From: Xanthobacteraceae bacterium
GTDB taxonomy: Bacteria > Pseudomonadota > Alphaproteobacteria > Rhizobiales > Xanthobacteraceae
Assembly: GCA_031291475.1 (NCBI GenBank)
Contig: JARLIY010000132.1
Coordinates: forward strand, 124,001 to 188,000
Length of the DNA stretch: 64,000 nt
Reading direction: 5' to 3'
Shown here: one piece after another, positions 53,310-63,297 of the stretch
How the letters are laid out: the number at the start of each line of letters is the position of its first letter
Position numbering within the stretch: position 1 is the first letter of the stretch
Program-made: the position numbers and the translations under genes
The notes under the pieces: generated by a model
What the model was told of the DNA's origin: nothing
Seen by the model: only the letters and a program-made list of their open reading frames with translations
The model's database searches: none

Positions 53310-55589
53310 TTAGCCGCTGACGTTATAGCTGGCAAGCGCCGCCATATTGACCAGTTGGGCGTCGTTGCCCGACAGCGGCACGATCTGCACCGAGCGGTCG
53401 AGGCCCACCAGGATGGGGCCGATGACAGTCGCGCCGCCGAGCTCCATCAGCATCTTGGTCGAGATCGAGGCCGAATGGAACGCCGGCATGATCAGGACAT
53501 TGGCGGGACCGGAGAGGCGGCAGAACGGATAGGCCTCGCGCAACTCCATGTTCAGCGCCACATCGGCCGCCATGTCGCCGTCATACTCGAAATCGACGCG
53601 CTGTTTGTCGAGGAGCCGCACCGCCTCGCGCACGCGATCGGAGCGCTCGCCGGCGGGATGGCCAAAGGTCGAAAACGCGAGCAGCGCCAGCCGCGGCTCG
53701 TAGCCGAGCGAACGGGCGACACGCGCCGCCTCGACCGCGATCTCGGCGATGTCGTTGGCGCCCGGCATTTCGGTGACCGCAGTATCGGCCACCAGCACCG
53801 TGCGCCCGCGCGCCAGCACCAACGAGACCCCCATCACGCGGTGACCAGGCTTGGGATCGATGCAGCGCCGCACATCCTCGAGCGCCACCGAGAAATTGCG
53901 CGTGACGCCGGTGACCATGGCGTCGGCGTCGCCGAGCGCCACCATGCAGGCGGCGAAATGATTGCGGTCCTGGTTGACCAGCCGCTGGCAGTCGCGCTGC
54001 AGGAATCCCTGGCGCTGCAATCGCTCGTAGAGATAGGCGGCATAGGCGGCGTTGCGCGACGACATGGCCGCGTTGATGATCTCGATGCCGCTGCCGAACT
54101 CGATCCCGAGCGCCTTCGCCGTCTCGCGCACGCGCGGCTCGCGGCCAACCAAGAGCGCCGAGCCGAGACCCTGCTGCACGAAGGAGGCCGCGGCGCGGAT
54201 GACCTGCTCCTCCTCGCCTTCGGCAAAGACGACGCGCTGCGGCTGCCGGCGCACATGCGCGAACACCTGCTGCAGCACGCCGGCGATCGGATCGAGCCGC
54301 GTGCGCAATTGCTGCTTGTAGGCGTCCATGTCGACGATCGGCCGCCGCGCCACTTTCGAATCCATGGCCGCCTGGGCCACCGCCGGCGGAATCGACGAGA
54401 TCAAGCGCGGATCGAACGGCACCGGAATGATGTAATCGGGACCGTATTTCGGCCGCGCGCCGTAGGCCGCAGCGACTTCATCGGGCACGTCCTCGCGGGC
54501 GAGCGCGGCGAGCGCATGCGCGGCCGAGATCTTCATCTCCATATTGATCGCGCGGGCGCGCACGTCGAGCGCGCCGCGGAAAATGTAGGGAAAGCCGAGC
54601 ACGTTGTTGATCTGGTTGGGGTAGTCGGAACGGCCGGTGGCCATGATCGCATCGTCGCGCACCGCGGCGACGTCTTCCACGGTGATCTCGGGATCCGGAT
54701 TGGCCATGGCGAAGATGATCGGCTTCTCCGCCATCGACTTCACCATGTCCTGCGTCATCGCACCTTTCACCGAGACGCCGAAGAACACGTCGGCGCCGAC
54801 CAAAGCTTCAGCGAGCGTGCGCGCCTTGGTCTTGATGGCGAACCCCGACTTCCACTGGTTCATGCCCGCGGTGCGGCCCTCGTAGATCACGCCCTTGGTA
54901 TCGCAGAGCGTCAGGTTCTCCGGACGGAAGCCGATGGCGCGCAAAAGTTCGAGGCAGGCGATGCCGGCGGCGCCGGCGCCGTTGCAGACGAGCTTGGTGG
55001 TCTTGATCTCGCGGCCGGTGAGTTCGAGCGCGTTGATCAATCCGGCGGCGGCGATGATGGCGGTGCCGTGCTGATCGTCATGGAAAACCGGAATATCGAG
55101 GAGCTCGCGCAGCCTTTGCTCGATGATGAAGCATTCAGGCGCCTTGATGTCCTCCAGATTGATGCCGCCCCAGCTCTTGCCCAGGAGCTTCACGCAGTTG
55201 ATGATTTCGTCGGGATCCTCGGAGGAGACTTCGAGGTCGATCGAGTCGATATCGGCGAACCGCTTGAACAGGACGGCCTTGCCCTCCATCACCGGCTTGG
55301 CCGCCAGCGCGCCGCGATTGCCGAGGCCGAGAATGGCGGTGCCGTTGGTGATGATGGCGACGAAATTGCCCTTGGTGGTGTAATCGTATGCGCGGCTCTC
55401 GTCCTCGGCGATGGCCAGGACCGGCACGGCGACGCCGGGCGAATAAGCGAGCGACAAATCGCGCTGCGTGGCCATCGGCTTGGTGGCCACGACTTCGAGC
55501 TTTCCCGGGCGGCCCTGGCTGTGAAACAGCAGGGCTTCCTGATCGGTGAAAGTCGGGCGGCGCGTGCGTTCGCCGGTTTTCCGAGCCAT
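53310..55589 (-). CDS. maeB: NADP-dependent malic enzyme with phosphotransacetylase-like domain
   Basis: The 759-residue fusion protein decarboxylates malate to pyruvate. The N-terminal malic domain includes LAYSPGVAVPVLAI, DYTTKGNFVAIITNGTAILGLGN, KRFADIDSIDLEV, IKAPECFIIEQRL and PVFHDDQHGTAIIAAAGL (catalytic Lys/Asp). The NAD(P) domain has VCNGAGAAGIACLELL, and ANPDPEI follows. From about residue 430 a phosphate-acetyltransferase-like domain (VVFAEGEEEQVIRAA, DADAMVTGVTRNF) ends the protein; in MaeB it is regulatory, responding to acetyl-CoA. Start is ATG 55589 (MARKTGERTRR). The frame is open far upstream but not conserved. Confidence 0.95.
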   Translation of the reverse strand: MARKTGERTRRPTFTDQEALLFHSQGRPGKLEVVATKPMATQRDLSLAYSPGVAVPVLAIAEDESRAYDYTTKGNFVAIITNGTAILGLGNRGALAAKPVMEGKAVLFKRFADIDSIDLEVSSEDPDEIINCVKLLGKSWGGINLEDIKAPECFIIEQRLRELLDIPVFHDDQHGTAIIAAAGLINALELTGREIKTTKLVCNGAGAAGIACLELLRAIGFRPENLTLCDTKGVIYEGRTAGMNQWKSGFAIKTKARTLAEALVGADVFFGVSVKGAMTQDMVKSMAEKPIIFAMANPDPEITVEDVAAVRDDAIMATGRSDYPNQINNVLGFPYIFRGALDVRARAINMEMKISAAHALAALAREDVPDEVAAAYGARPKYGPDYIIPVPFDPRLISSIPPAVAQAAMDSKVARRPIVDMDAYKQQLRTRLDPIAGVLQQVFAHVRRQPQRVVFAEGEEEQVIRAAASFVQQGLGSALLVGREPRVRETAKALGIEFGSGIEIINAAMSSRNAAYAAYLYERLQRQGFLQRDCQRLVNQDRNHFAACMVALGDADAMVTGVTRNFSVALEDVRRCIDPKPGHRVMGVSLVLARGRTVLVADTAVTEMPGANDIAEIAVEAARVARSLGYEPRLALLAFSTFGHPAGERSDRVREAVRLLDKQRVDFEYDGDMAADVALNMELREAYPFCRLSGPANVLIMPAFHSASISTKMLMELGGATVIGPILVGLDRSVQIVPLSGNDAQLVNMAALASYNVSG

Positions 55590-55799
55590 TTCAATTCCTT
55601 GCTGACGAACGCGCAGCGCTCGAAGGGAAGGGCGAACAGACGTTAGCGGAAGCGATGGCCTTTGCTCAAGTGATTGATGGTTTACGAAAAACGCCGCAGG
55701 CAAGATGCCAGGCTCGATGCCAAGTTCGACACATTGAATAAACGAGCGGGGAAGAGTAATGCCTGCGCGCAACCCCTCCCGTAGCCTTGCGGCACCCGC

Positions 55800-56120
55800 A
55801 TGATCAGGTTTCTGTTGCGTCTTATCGGCCTTTGCTTGCTGGCGACCGCATTCGTGCTCCTGGTCTATGACGGGACCAAGTCGATCGCCAATCAGCACCT
55901 CGTCTATGTGCGGGTCGCCGAGATTTGGGCCGATATCGACCAGACCAGCCTCAATCGCGTGGAGGTCTGGCTGAAGCAAAAAGCCTTGTGGGCGTGGGAC
56001 CCCTACATCCAGGCGTTTTTTGACCAAGCGCCGGCCTGGGCGATATTGGCGATCGTGGCGATGGTGCTCATCCTGCTCGGGCGCAAGAAACGGCCACTCA
56101 TCGGCTATGCGCGCAACTAA
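55800..56120 (+). CDS. Small two-helix membrane protein
   Basis: The 106-residue product has an N-terminal membrane helix ([22 protein letters not shown]) and a C-terminal one ([20 protein letters not shown]) around a soluble loop with [10 protein letters not shown] and WVWxP-like [12 protein letters not shown] believe similar proteins are conserved in Rhizobiales, sometimes labelled PetM-like, but the function is not known. It lies ten bases before mtgA, so co-expression is likely. Confidence 0.7.
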   Translation: MIRFLLRLIGLCLLATAFVLLVYDGTKSIANQHLVYVRVAEIWADIDQTSLNRVEVWLKQKALWAWDPYIQAFFDQAPAWAILAIVAMVLILLGRKKRPLIGYARN

Positions 56121-56129
56121 GCCTGTCGC

Positions 56130-56853
56130 ATGCGCCTGGTGTTGCGACGTTTCGGACTGGCCCTGGTCATCGTCATTCTTGTCCCGCTCCTGCTGCCTTA
56201 TTTGGTCGCCCCGCTCTATCGCTTCGTCGACCCGGTTTCGACGCCGATGCTGTGGCGCCGGGCGAAGGGAGAGCGCGTCGACCGCATTTTCGTTCCGCTC
56301 AACCCGCATCCCGCCGGCGCTGCCGCTCACGGTGATCGTCGCCGAAGACGGCAGCTTCTGTCACAATCGCGGGGTCGATCTCGGCGCGCTGCGCGAAGCC
56401 CTGCAGCAGGCTGACGAGGATATCGAGGAGGCCCGCGGCGGTTCGACCATCACGCAGCAGACCGCCAAAAATCTATTCCTCTGGTCCGGTCGGAGCTTCG
56501 TGCGCAAGGCCCTCGAGTTTACGCTGGCGATATGGATCAACTTGGTGCTGCCCAAGCGCCGGGTCATGGAAATCTATCTCAACATCGCCGAGTGGGGGCC
56601 GGACGGCCAGTTCGGCGCCGAGGCCGCCGCACGCTACTCATTCGGCAAATCGGCGCGCGACCTGACGGCGCGGGAATCAGCGGAACTCGCCGCCATATTG
56701 CCCAATCCGTTGCGCCGTTCGGCGCGGGCGGCGAGCCCCTTGGTGCGCCGCCTCGCCGGCCTTTATGAGTACCGCGCGGCCGCCATCCGGCGCTCGATGA
56801 CTGCATCCGCACCGCCCGCGCCCCCTAGCAAGGGGAAGCGTGTTCCTTTATAA
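56130..56853 (+). pseudogene. mtgA: Monofunctional peptidoglycan glycosyltransferase MtgA, frameshifted
   Basis: The N-terminus ([20 protein letters not shown], membrane anchor, and [19 protein letters not shown]) is in one frame. From about 56304 (one extra C in AACCCGCATC) the rest continues in another frame: [22 protein letters not shown] (GT51 motif 1, catalytic Glu), [15 protein letters not shown] (motif 2), [31 protein letters not shown] and [11 protein letters not shown]. All catalytic blocks are present, so a single sequencing or assembly error is as likely as a true mutation. It polymerises glycan strands of the cell wall when functional. Confidence 0.85.
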
Positions 56854-56898
56854 GCCCGCCATTCCCGGCACAGCGCGTTGCATCAGGAGAGCGAGATC

Positions 56899-57084
56899 AT
56901 GGCCGTACCGAAGAGAAAAACATCACCGTCGCGGCGCGGCATGCGCCGGTCGGCCGACGCGCTCAAACGCCCGACCTATGTCGAGGACAAGGATTCCGGC
57001 GAATTGCGCCGCCCGCACCATATCGACCTCAGGACCGGCATGTATCGCGGCCGTCAGGTGCTGAGCAAAAAGACCGAGGCATAA
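56899..57084 (+). CDS. rpmF: 50S ribosomal protein L32
   Basis: The 61-residue protein starts [20 protein letters not shown], continues with [20 protein letters not shown] and [17 protein letters not shown]32 without the zinc-binding cysteines, as in most alphaproteobacteria. CAGGAGAGCGAG precedes the ATG. A lone ribosomal gene next to mtgA is a common Rhizobiales order. Confidence 0.96.
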   Translation: MAVPKRKTSPSRRGMRRSADALKRPTYVEDKDSGELRRPHHIDLRTGMYRGRQVLSKKTEA

Positions 57085-57133
57085 GCCCCGTCATTGCGAT
57101 CGCGGGCGCGATGATGGCCTGAGAGACCGCGTC

Positions 57134-57544
57134 ATGTTCGTGCTCGGCTTCCCGCTGCTGCTCATTCCCTTCGCCATCTACAACATGATTGCGTTTCTCA
57201 CCCCCGGCGTGGGTTGGACCACGCCGCTGGCGACAATCCACATGATGTCCGGCGAAGACTGGGTGCTGACCTGGGAAGACCTGCTGCTCGCTTTCGCCAT
57301 TTTGCTGCTCGCGGTCGAGATGATGAAATCGACGCGGTTCGGCACGCGATCGATCGTCGATCACATCCTGGCGATGGCGCTGTTCATCGCCATGCTGGTG
57401 GAATTTCTGCTGGTGCGGCGGGCCGGAACGTCGACGTTCTTCCTTCTGACGATGATCGGCCTGGTCGACGTGCTGGTCGGCTTCATCGTCAGCATCCGCA
57501 GCGCGCAGCGCGGGGTTGAGATCGAAACCGAGAAGGCCGCCTGA
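57134..57544 (+). CDS. Four-helix membrane protein of unknown function
   Basis: The 136-residue product has four hydrophobic helices: FVLGFPLLLIPFAIYNMIAF, the TWEDLLLAFAILLLAVEMM segment, HILAMALFIAMLVEFLLVR and TFFLLTMIGLVDVLVGFIV. It ends in a short acidic tail (EIETEKAA). MMKSTRFGTRSIVDH is a basic loop between helices 2 and 3. No family function is recognised. It lies 49 bases after rpmF and may be read from the same transcript. Confidence 0.7.
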   Translation: MFVLGFPLLLIPFAIYNMIAFLTPGVGWTTPLATIHMMSGEDWVLTWEDLLLAFAILLLAVEMMKSTRFGTRSIVDHILAMALFIAMLVEFLLVRRAGTSTFFLLTMIGLVDVLVGFIVSIRSAQRGVEIETEKAA

Positions 57545-57759
57545 CGCAGCGCGGTTTTCAAGTTCGCTGTACCGAAATGGGACGCCGGCGGCTTGCCGGT
57601 CATCGAACTTGCGCAAAAAGTCGCCGGCGGCGCCGCGTCTTTCATGGCCTCAATTTGCCGTCGAGATTTCCGAATTCTTTAAGCTATTCCCGTACTTTGC
57701 CGCGAAACACGCCGTCTGCTTCCGCACCCCATGCGGACAGCAACGACAAAGAGGCGACG

Positions 57760-59544
57760 GTGAGCAATAACGCTTCGCAAGATTCAAACGCCATCGCGCG
57801 GGGCGGCCGGGATGGCGCGGGAAGCGGTACCGTCGCAACGCCGAAGCCCGCAGCGCGGCTGAACGCCGGCGAAATTCTCGCCTCGGTCGGCGAAGCGCTT
57901 TACCGCTGGGATATCGACAGCGACCTCCTGGTTTGGAGCGCAAATGTCCGCGACGTTCTTTCCGTCCGCGACATCAGCGCGATCTCGAGCGGCCGCGCCT
58001 ATGCGCAATTGCTCGAAGCCGACAATATGCAAGCGCGCTTCGACGCGGTCATGCGGTCCGAGCAGCGCGACGAAGGCGCCGGCGTCGGCTATCGCATCGA
58101 GTATGGCATCCGCCCCGATGCCGCCGCGGAGACGAACCTTTGGATCGAGGACAGCGGCCGCTGGTTTGCCGGTCCCGACGGAAAACCGGTGCGCGCGCAT
58201 GGCACGGTGCGCGTCATCAACGAACGCCACGAGCGCGAGTGCCGGCTCACTTACCTCGCTTGCTATGACGGGCTGAGCGGCGAGTTCAACCGCCATCACC
58301 TCACCGAAATTCTCGACAAAACTCTCGATGAGGCGGTGCGCTTCCGCTCCTCATGCGGATTTCTGCTCGTCGCCATCGACGATTTGGCCCGCATCAATGA
58401 GTCCTACGGCTTCGACATCGCCGATCAGGTGATCGGCGCGGTCGGCAAGCGCATTCACGCCTTGATGCGGAGCAAGGACACGCTCGGGCGCTATTCCGGC
58501 AACAAGTTCGGCATCGTGTTGCGCGACTGCACGCCGGACGATATGGCGATCGCCGCCGAACGCCTGCTGGTCGGCGTGCGCGACGAGATGGTATCGACCA
58601 GCGCCGGCCCGGTCGCGGCGACCGTGACCATCGGCGGCGTCACGGCTCCGCGTCATGCCCGCTCGGCGACCGAAGTATTCGCCCGCGCGCAGGAGACGCT
58701 CGATACCGCCAAAGGCAAGCGCCACGGCTCGTTTCTCGCTTACCGGCCCAATATCGAACGCGAAGCGCAGCGCCGGGAGAATGTGCGCGCCACCGACGAG
58801 ATCGTCGCCGCGCTCAATGAGCGGCGCATCCTGCTCGCCTATGAGGCCGTGGCGTCGATCGCCGATCGGCGGCCGGCCTTCTACGAATGCTTGATGCGCG
58901 TGCGCCGCAACGACGGCAGTCTGCTCGGGGCGAACGACGTGGTACCGGTCGCCGAACGGCTCGGGCTGGTGCGGCTGCTCGACCATCGCGTCCTCGAGCT
59001 GGTGGTCGAAGAGCTGGTCGCCGCCCCGTCGTTGCAGGCGAGCGTGAATGTCTCGCCAGCCTCGACGACCGATCCGGACTGGTGGGCCGGATTGGGTACG
59101 CTGCTGCGAGCGCATTCCCGGGTGGCGCAGCGCCTCATCGTCGAAATCACCGAGAGCGCGGCAATCCACGACGTCGACGAAACCCGCGGCTTCGTCGCCC
59201 GCGTGAAGGATCTGGGCTGCCGCATCGCCATCGACGATTTCGGCGCCGGCTACACGTCGTTCCGCAATCTGCGCAAGCTCGGCGTGGATATTGTGAAAAT
59301 CGACGGCGCCTTCGTGCAGAACATGCTGCGCTCAGAAGACGACCGCGCCTTCGTGCGCACGCTCATCGATCTCGGCAAACGGCTCAAGCTTTTGACCGTC
59401 GCCGAATGGGTCCAGGACGAGCGCGCCGCCGGGATGCTGCAGGAATGGGGGTGCGACTATTTGCAGGGCGCTCTTGTCGGCCTCGCCACAATCGAGCGGC
59501 CCTGGCGCCAAGGCGCGGCGCGAACGTCATTGCGTGGAGCATAG
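57760..59544 (+). CDS. GGDEF (degenerate)-EAL cyclic-di-GMP protein
   Basis: The 594-residue product has an N-terminal PAS-like region (about 45-165). A GGDEF domain follows (about 185-340), but its active-site loop reads RYSGNKFGIVL, with SGNKF in place of GGDEF, so cyclase activity is not expected. The EAL domain (about 355-590) has ECLMRV (E-x-L), VNVSP, VEITES, IDDFGAGYTSF and VKIDG, and a modified TVAEWVQDE. Metal ligands are mostly present, so phosphodiesterase activity is plausible. GTG 57760 after GAGGCGACG is the likely start. Convergent with the HD gene. Cytoplasmic: no membrane helix is seen. Confidence 0.85.
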   Translation: MSNNASQDSNAIARGGRDGAGSGTVATPKPAARLNAGEILASVGEALYRWDIDSDLLVWSANVRDVLSVRDISAISSGRAYAQLLEADNMQARFDAVMRSEQRDEGAGVGYRIEYGIRPDAAAETNLWIEDSGRWFAGPDGKPVRAHGTVRVINERHERECRLTYLACYDGLSGEFNRHHLTEILDKTLDEAVRFRSSCGFLLVAIDDLARINESYGFDIADQVIGAVGKRIHALMRSKDTLGRYSGNKFGIVLRDCTPDDMAIAAERLLVGVRDEMVSTSAGPVAATVTIGGVTAPRHARSATEVFARAQETLDTAKGKRHGSFLAYRPNIEREAQRRENVRATDEIVAALNERRILLAYEAVASIADRRPAFYECLMRVRRNDGSLLGANDVVPVAERLGLVRLLDHRVLELVVEELVAAPSLQASVNVSPASTTDPDWWAGLGTLLRAHSRVAQRLIVEITESAAIHDVDETRGFVARVKDLGCRIAIDDFGAGYTSFRNLRKLGVDIVKIDGAFVQNMLRSEDDRAFVRTLIDLGKRLKLLTVAEWVQDERAAGMLQEWGCDYLQGALVGLATIERPWRQGAARTSLRGA

Positions 59545-59561
59545 CGGAGCGGCGGGAAATC

Positions 59562-60452
59562 CTATCGCTGCGGACCCGACAGGCGGAGATCGCGTTCGGC
59601 GCGAAAGACATTGCCGTAAAGATTCGCAATCCACTGCCGTCCGCTCGAAGTCACGTTGAGATAGCGGATCGCCGTCTGGATGTGCGCGGAAACGCTGTTC
59701 CAGTAAAACTGCGGGTATTTGTCGGTAAGGTCGGCGGGCGACGCGTAGCCCATCTGCCGGTTCATACCGACTTCTTCGAACTCGAGGTAGAGCGCGTTGG
59801 CCTTGCGCAGGTAATGCGGATCGCCGAGTTGTCCGATCAGATCGGCGGCGCGCACCAGCGACCCCTCCTCGTTGTCCTCGCCGTCCGCTCCGCCCGGCGA
59901 CGGAAAACGCGTATATTCGATCGCGTCGGCAATCCTGGCGGCATCGAGAATTTTGGAGTTTCCTATTCGATCCATCACGTAAAGCTTCGACCGGTCGACG
60001 TGGAACGGGGTCAGTGCCGCGTCGGAGGAGCCGCGTGGAAGCCTGGTTTTCCCGCCTTTCGCGTCGATGATATAGCCGTCGGGGCCATCGCCCTGCAGGA
60101 TCCCCCGCACGTAGCCGATGTCATGCAACAGGCAGGCGACGAGGACGTGCGCGAAGTCGATGGGATAGGTCGGCGTGAGTAGCGCGCGGCCTTTCATGAT
60201 GTCGTAGCCGACCTGAGTCACAAGCATCGTGTGCTCGACGTTGTGATACAGCGCGTCGCTGTTGCCGATGCACTCCAGCGAAATCCGCGCCACCGCCGGA
60301 ATGAGTTCGGTCAGCTGCGCGTCGACCGACCCGAACCTGCGGCCCAAATGTTCGGCGAGATACGCGCTAAGACCCTCCGCTGCCAATTCAGGAACGGTGA
60401 TCAAGGAACATCTCCGCTTGCCGTCCCCGTTCAGCGCGACCGGATCAATCAA
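59562..60452 (-). CDS. HD-domain metal-dependent phosphohydrolase
   Basis: The 296-residue product has the HD pattern: first His in NVEHTMLVTQVGYD, the HD doublet in ACLLHDIGYVRGI (about residue 110), and further Asp/His ligands downstream (DAARIADAIEYTRF). A C-terminal domain of about 90 residues follows. HD proteins hydrolyse nucleotides or phosphoesters; nothing more specific is readable. The frame opens with TTG 60452 overlapping the phaR stop (TTGA). No ATG fits, so translational coupling to phaR is likely. Confidence 0.8.
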   Translation of the reverse strand: MIDPVALNGDGKRRCSLITVPELAAEGLSAYLAEHLGRRFGSVDAQLTELIPAVARISLECIGNSDALYHNVEHTMLVTQVGYDIMKGRALLTPTYPIDFAHVLVACLLHDIGYVRGILQGDGPDGYIIDAKGGKTRLPRGSSDAALTPFHVDRSKLYVMDRIGNSKILDAARIADAIEYTRFPSPGGADGEDNEEGSLVRAADLIGQLGDPHYLRKANALYLEFEEVGMNRQMGYASPADLTDKYPQFYWNSVSAHIQTAIRYLNVTSSGRQWIANLYGNVFRAERDLRLSGPQR

Positions 60453-61060
60453 CTGCCGCCGGTCAGCTTGTCGACCTTTCTTTGCATCTCGTCGAGCTGA
60501 CGCTTGAGATCGTCGATGTCGCCGCCCTTGGTCGGCGCCGGGCTTGCTTCAGCGCCGGCCTCGCCGCCGCCTTGAGTCTCGCGCCGGGCGAATGGCGCGA
60601 ACATCGTGAAGGCGCGCTCGAACATTTCCATGTTCCGCCGCACCTGATCTTCGAGCGAGGGGAACGCGCCGACGCCGAAGGCCTGCGCCATCTGATGGCG
60701 GAACTTCTCCTGCTCGCGCGTTAGCGACTCGATGGAGACTTCGAGATAGCGCGGGACCAGCATCTGCATGCTGTCGCCGTAGAAACGGATCAGCTGACGC
60801 AGAAAAGCGATCGGCAGCAGGTTTTGGCCTTCTTTGTTCTCCTGCTCAAAGATGATCTGGGTCAGGACCGAACGAGTAATTTCTTCACCGGTCTTGGCGT
60901 CATAGACGACAAAATCCTCACCGCTTTTCACCATCTTGGCGAGGTCTTCGAGCGTGACGTAAGTGCTGGTGCCGGTGTTGTAGAGCCGCCGGTTCGCGTA
61001 CTTTTTGATGGTGACCGGTTCTTGGGTCTTGGCTTCGGTCTTGGTCATGGTTTCAGACAT
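60449..61060 (-). CDS. phaR: Polyhydroxyalkanoate synthesis repressor
   Basis: The 203-residue product carries the PHB/PHA accumulation regulator DNA-binding domain (IKKYANRRLYNTGTSTYVTLE, residues 18-38; key KKY-NRRLY). The PHB_acc repeats follow: VLTQIIFEQENKEGQNLLP, LRQLIRFYGDSMQ. Then comes an Ala/Pro-rich linker and a C-terminal coiled coil (DLKRQLDEMQRKVDKL). PhaR binds PHB granules and represses phasin and pha genes when no polymer is present. It is divergent from phaA, whose promoter it may control. ATG 61048 (MTKTE) is an alternative start. Confidence 0.93.
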   Translation of the reverse strand: MSETMTKTEAKTQEPVTIKKYANRRLYNTGTSTYVTLEDLAKMVKSGEDFVVYDAKTGEEITRSVLTQIIFEQENKEGQNLLPIAFLRQLIRFYGDSMQMLVPRYLEVSIESLTREQEKFRHQMAQAFGVGAFPSLEDQVRRNMEMFERAFTMFAPFARRETQGGGEAGAEASPAPTKGGDIDDLKRQLDEMQRKVDKLTGGS

Positions 61061-61229
61061 GAGACGGCCACCGCGCGGTTATGTCTATCAAAATAGGCGG
61101 TTTCCCGGGGCGCGGCTACCGTTTTGTGGCAGGCAGCCCGGGGCCGCAGACCTTGGGCTACACCCCCGGCATGGCAGCGATGCGGCGACCTTCCGTCTTG
61201 TCGGCTGCCGGTCGTGTCCTTATGACATA

Positions 61230-61235
61230 TATAAT
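61230..61235 (+). promoter_or_regulatory. Probable -10 element of the phaAB promoter
   Basis: A perfect TATAAT at 61230-61235 in the phaR-phaA gap, with no clear -35. A small hairpin, GCGGCG-TTCC-CGCCGC (61242-61257), lies at the expected start of the transcript. Confidence 0.5.
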
Positions 61236-61261
61236 AGGGCCGCGGCGTTCCCGCCGCATGA

Positions 61262-62464
<1,203 letters not shown>

Positions 62465-62473
62465 AGGACACAC

Positions 62474-62515
62474 GACAGAAGACGGATAGAAAGGACTTCT
62501 TGTCCGTCCTCTGTC
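62474..62515. terminator. Long hairpin between phaA and phaB
   Basis: GACAGAAGACGGA (62474-62486) pairs with TCCGTCCTCTGTC (62503-62515), 12 of 13 positions, around a 16-base loop; outer GAGGACA/TGTCCTC can also pair. It starts ten bases after the phaA stop. No T-run follows, so it more likely stabilises or attenuates the phaAB message than ends it. Confidence 0.6.
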
Positions 62516-62569
62516 CTCCATCGTCTGTCGTCCTGTCGAAAGAAGTGAAAAGACTCTGGGAGGGACACC

Positions 62570-63295
62570 ATGCCACGCGTCGCAGTCGTGACGGGGGGTA
62601 CGCGCGGTATCGGCGCGGCTATCTCCAAGGCGCTCAAGGCGGCGGGCTACAACGTCGCCGCCGGTTACGCCGGCAATGACGAGGCGGCGCTGAAATTCAA
62701 GGCCGAGACCGGCATCCCCGTCTACAAATGGAGCGTGGCGTCCTATGACGCCTGCGCCCAGGCCGTGAAACAGATCGAGGCGGATCTCGGCCCGATCGAC
62801 GTGCTGGTCAACAATGCCGGCATCACCCGCGACGCCGTGCTCCATCGCATGAAGCCGGAGCAATGGGCGGAGGTCATGAACACCAACCTCAATTCGCTGT
62901 TCAATATGTGCCGGCCGCTGATCGAGGGCATGCGTGCGCGCAAATTCGGCCGCATCATCAACATCTCCTCGATCAACGGCCAAAAGGGCCAAATGGGGCA
63001 GACGAATTATTCCGCCGCCAAGGCCGGCGAAATCGGCTTCACCAAGGCACTGGCGCTGGAAAGCGCCAAGAGCGGCATTACCGTCAACGCCATCGCGCCG
63101 GGCTATATCAACACCGAGATGGTGCAGGCGGTGCCGAAGGACGTGCTGGAGAAATCGATCCTGCCGACCATTCCGATCGGCCGGCTCGGCGAGCCGGAGG
63201 AGATCGCACGTTGCGTGGTGTTTCTTGCCTCCGACGACGCCGGCCTCATCACCGGCTCGACGCTCACCGCCAATGGCGGGCAATACATCACGTAG
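62570..63295 (+). CDS. phaB: Acetoacetyl-CoA reductase (NADPH)
   Basis: SDR of 241 residues that makes (R)-3-hydroxybutyryl-CoA. The cofactor site is VTGGTRGIGAAISKAL, followed by NNAGITRD and the catalytic block NISSINGQKGQMGQTNYSAAKAG (Ser, Tyr, Lys), typical of PhaB. Also present is NAIAPGYINTEM; the end is TANGGQYI. CTGGGAGGGACACC precedes the ATG. The synthase gene phaC is not in the window. Confidence 0.96.
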   Translation: MPRVAVVTGGTRGIGAAISKALKAAGYNVAAGYAGNDEAALKFKAETGIPVYKWSVASYDACAQAVKQIEADLGPIDVLVNNAGITRDAVLHRMKPEQWAEVMNTNLNSLFNMCRPLIEGMRARKFGRIINISSINGQKGQMGQTNYSAAKAGEIGFTKALALESAKSGITVNAIAPGYINTEMVQAVPKDVLEKSILPTIPIGRLGEPEEIARCVVFLASDDAGLITGSTLTANGGQYIT

Positions 63296-63297
63296 CT

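Noticed and set aside
53355..55646. Open frame of 763 codons opposite maeB
   Set aside because: It is antisense to all conserved malic enzyme motifs, rich in His/Arg/Gly/Asp as expected for the complement of GC-rich coding DNA, and has no ribosome site.
55590..56330. Upstream extension of the maeB frame to 1006 codons
   Set aside because: The extra 247 codons are antisense to the small membrane protein and mtgA and do not resemble malic enzyme.
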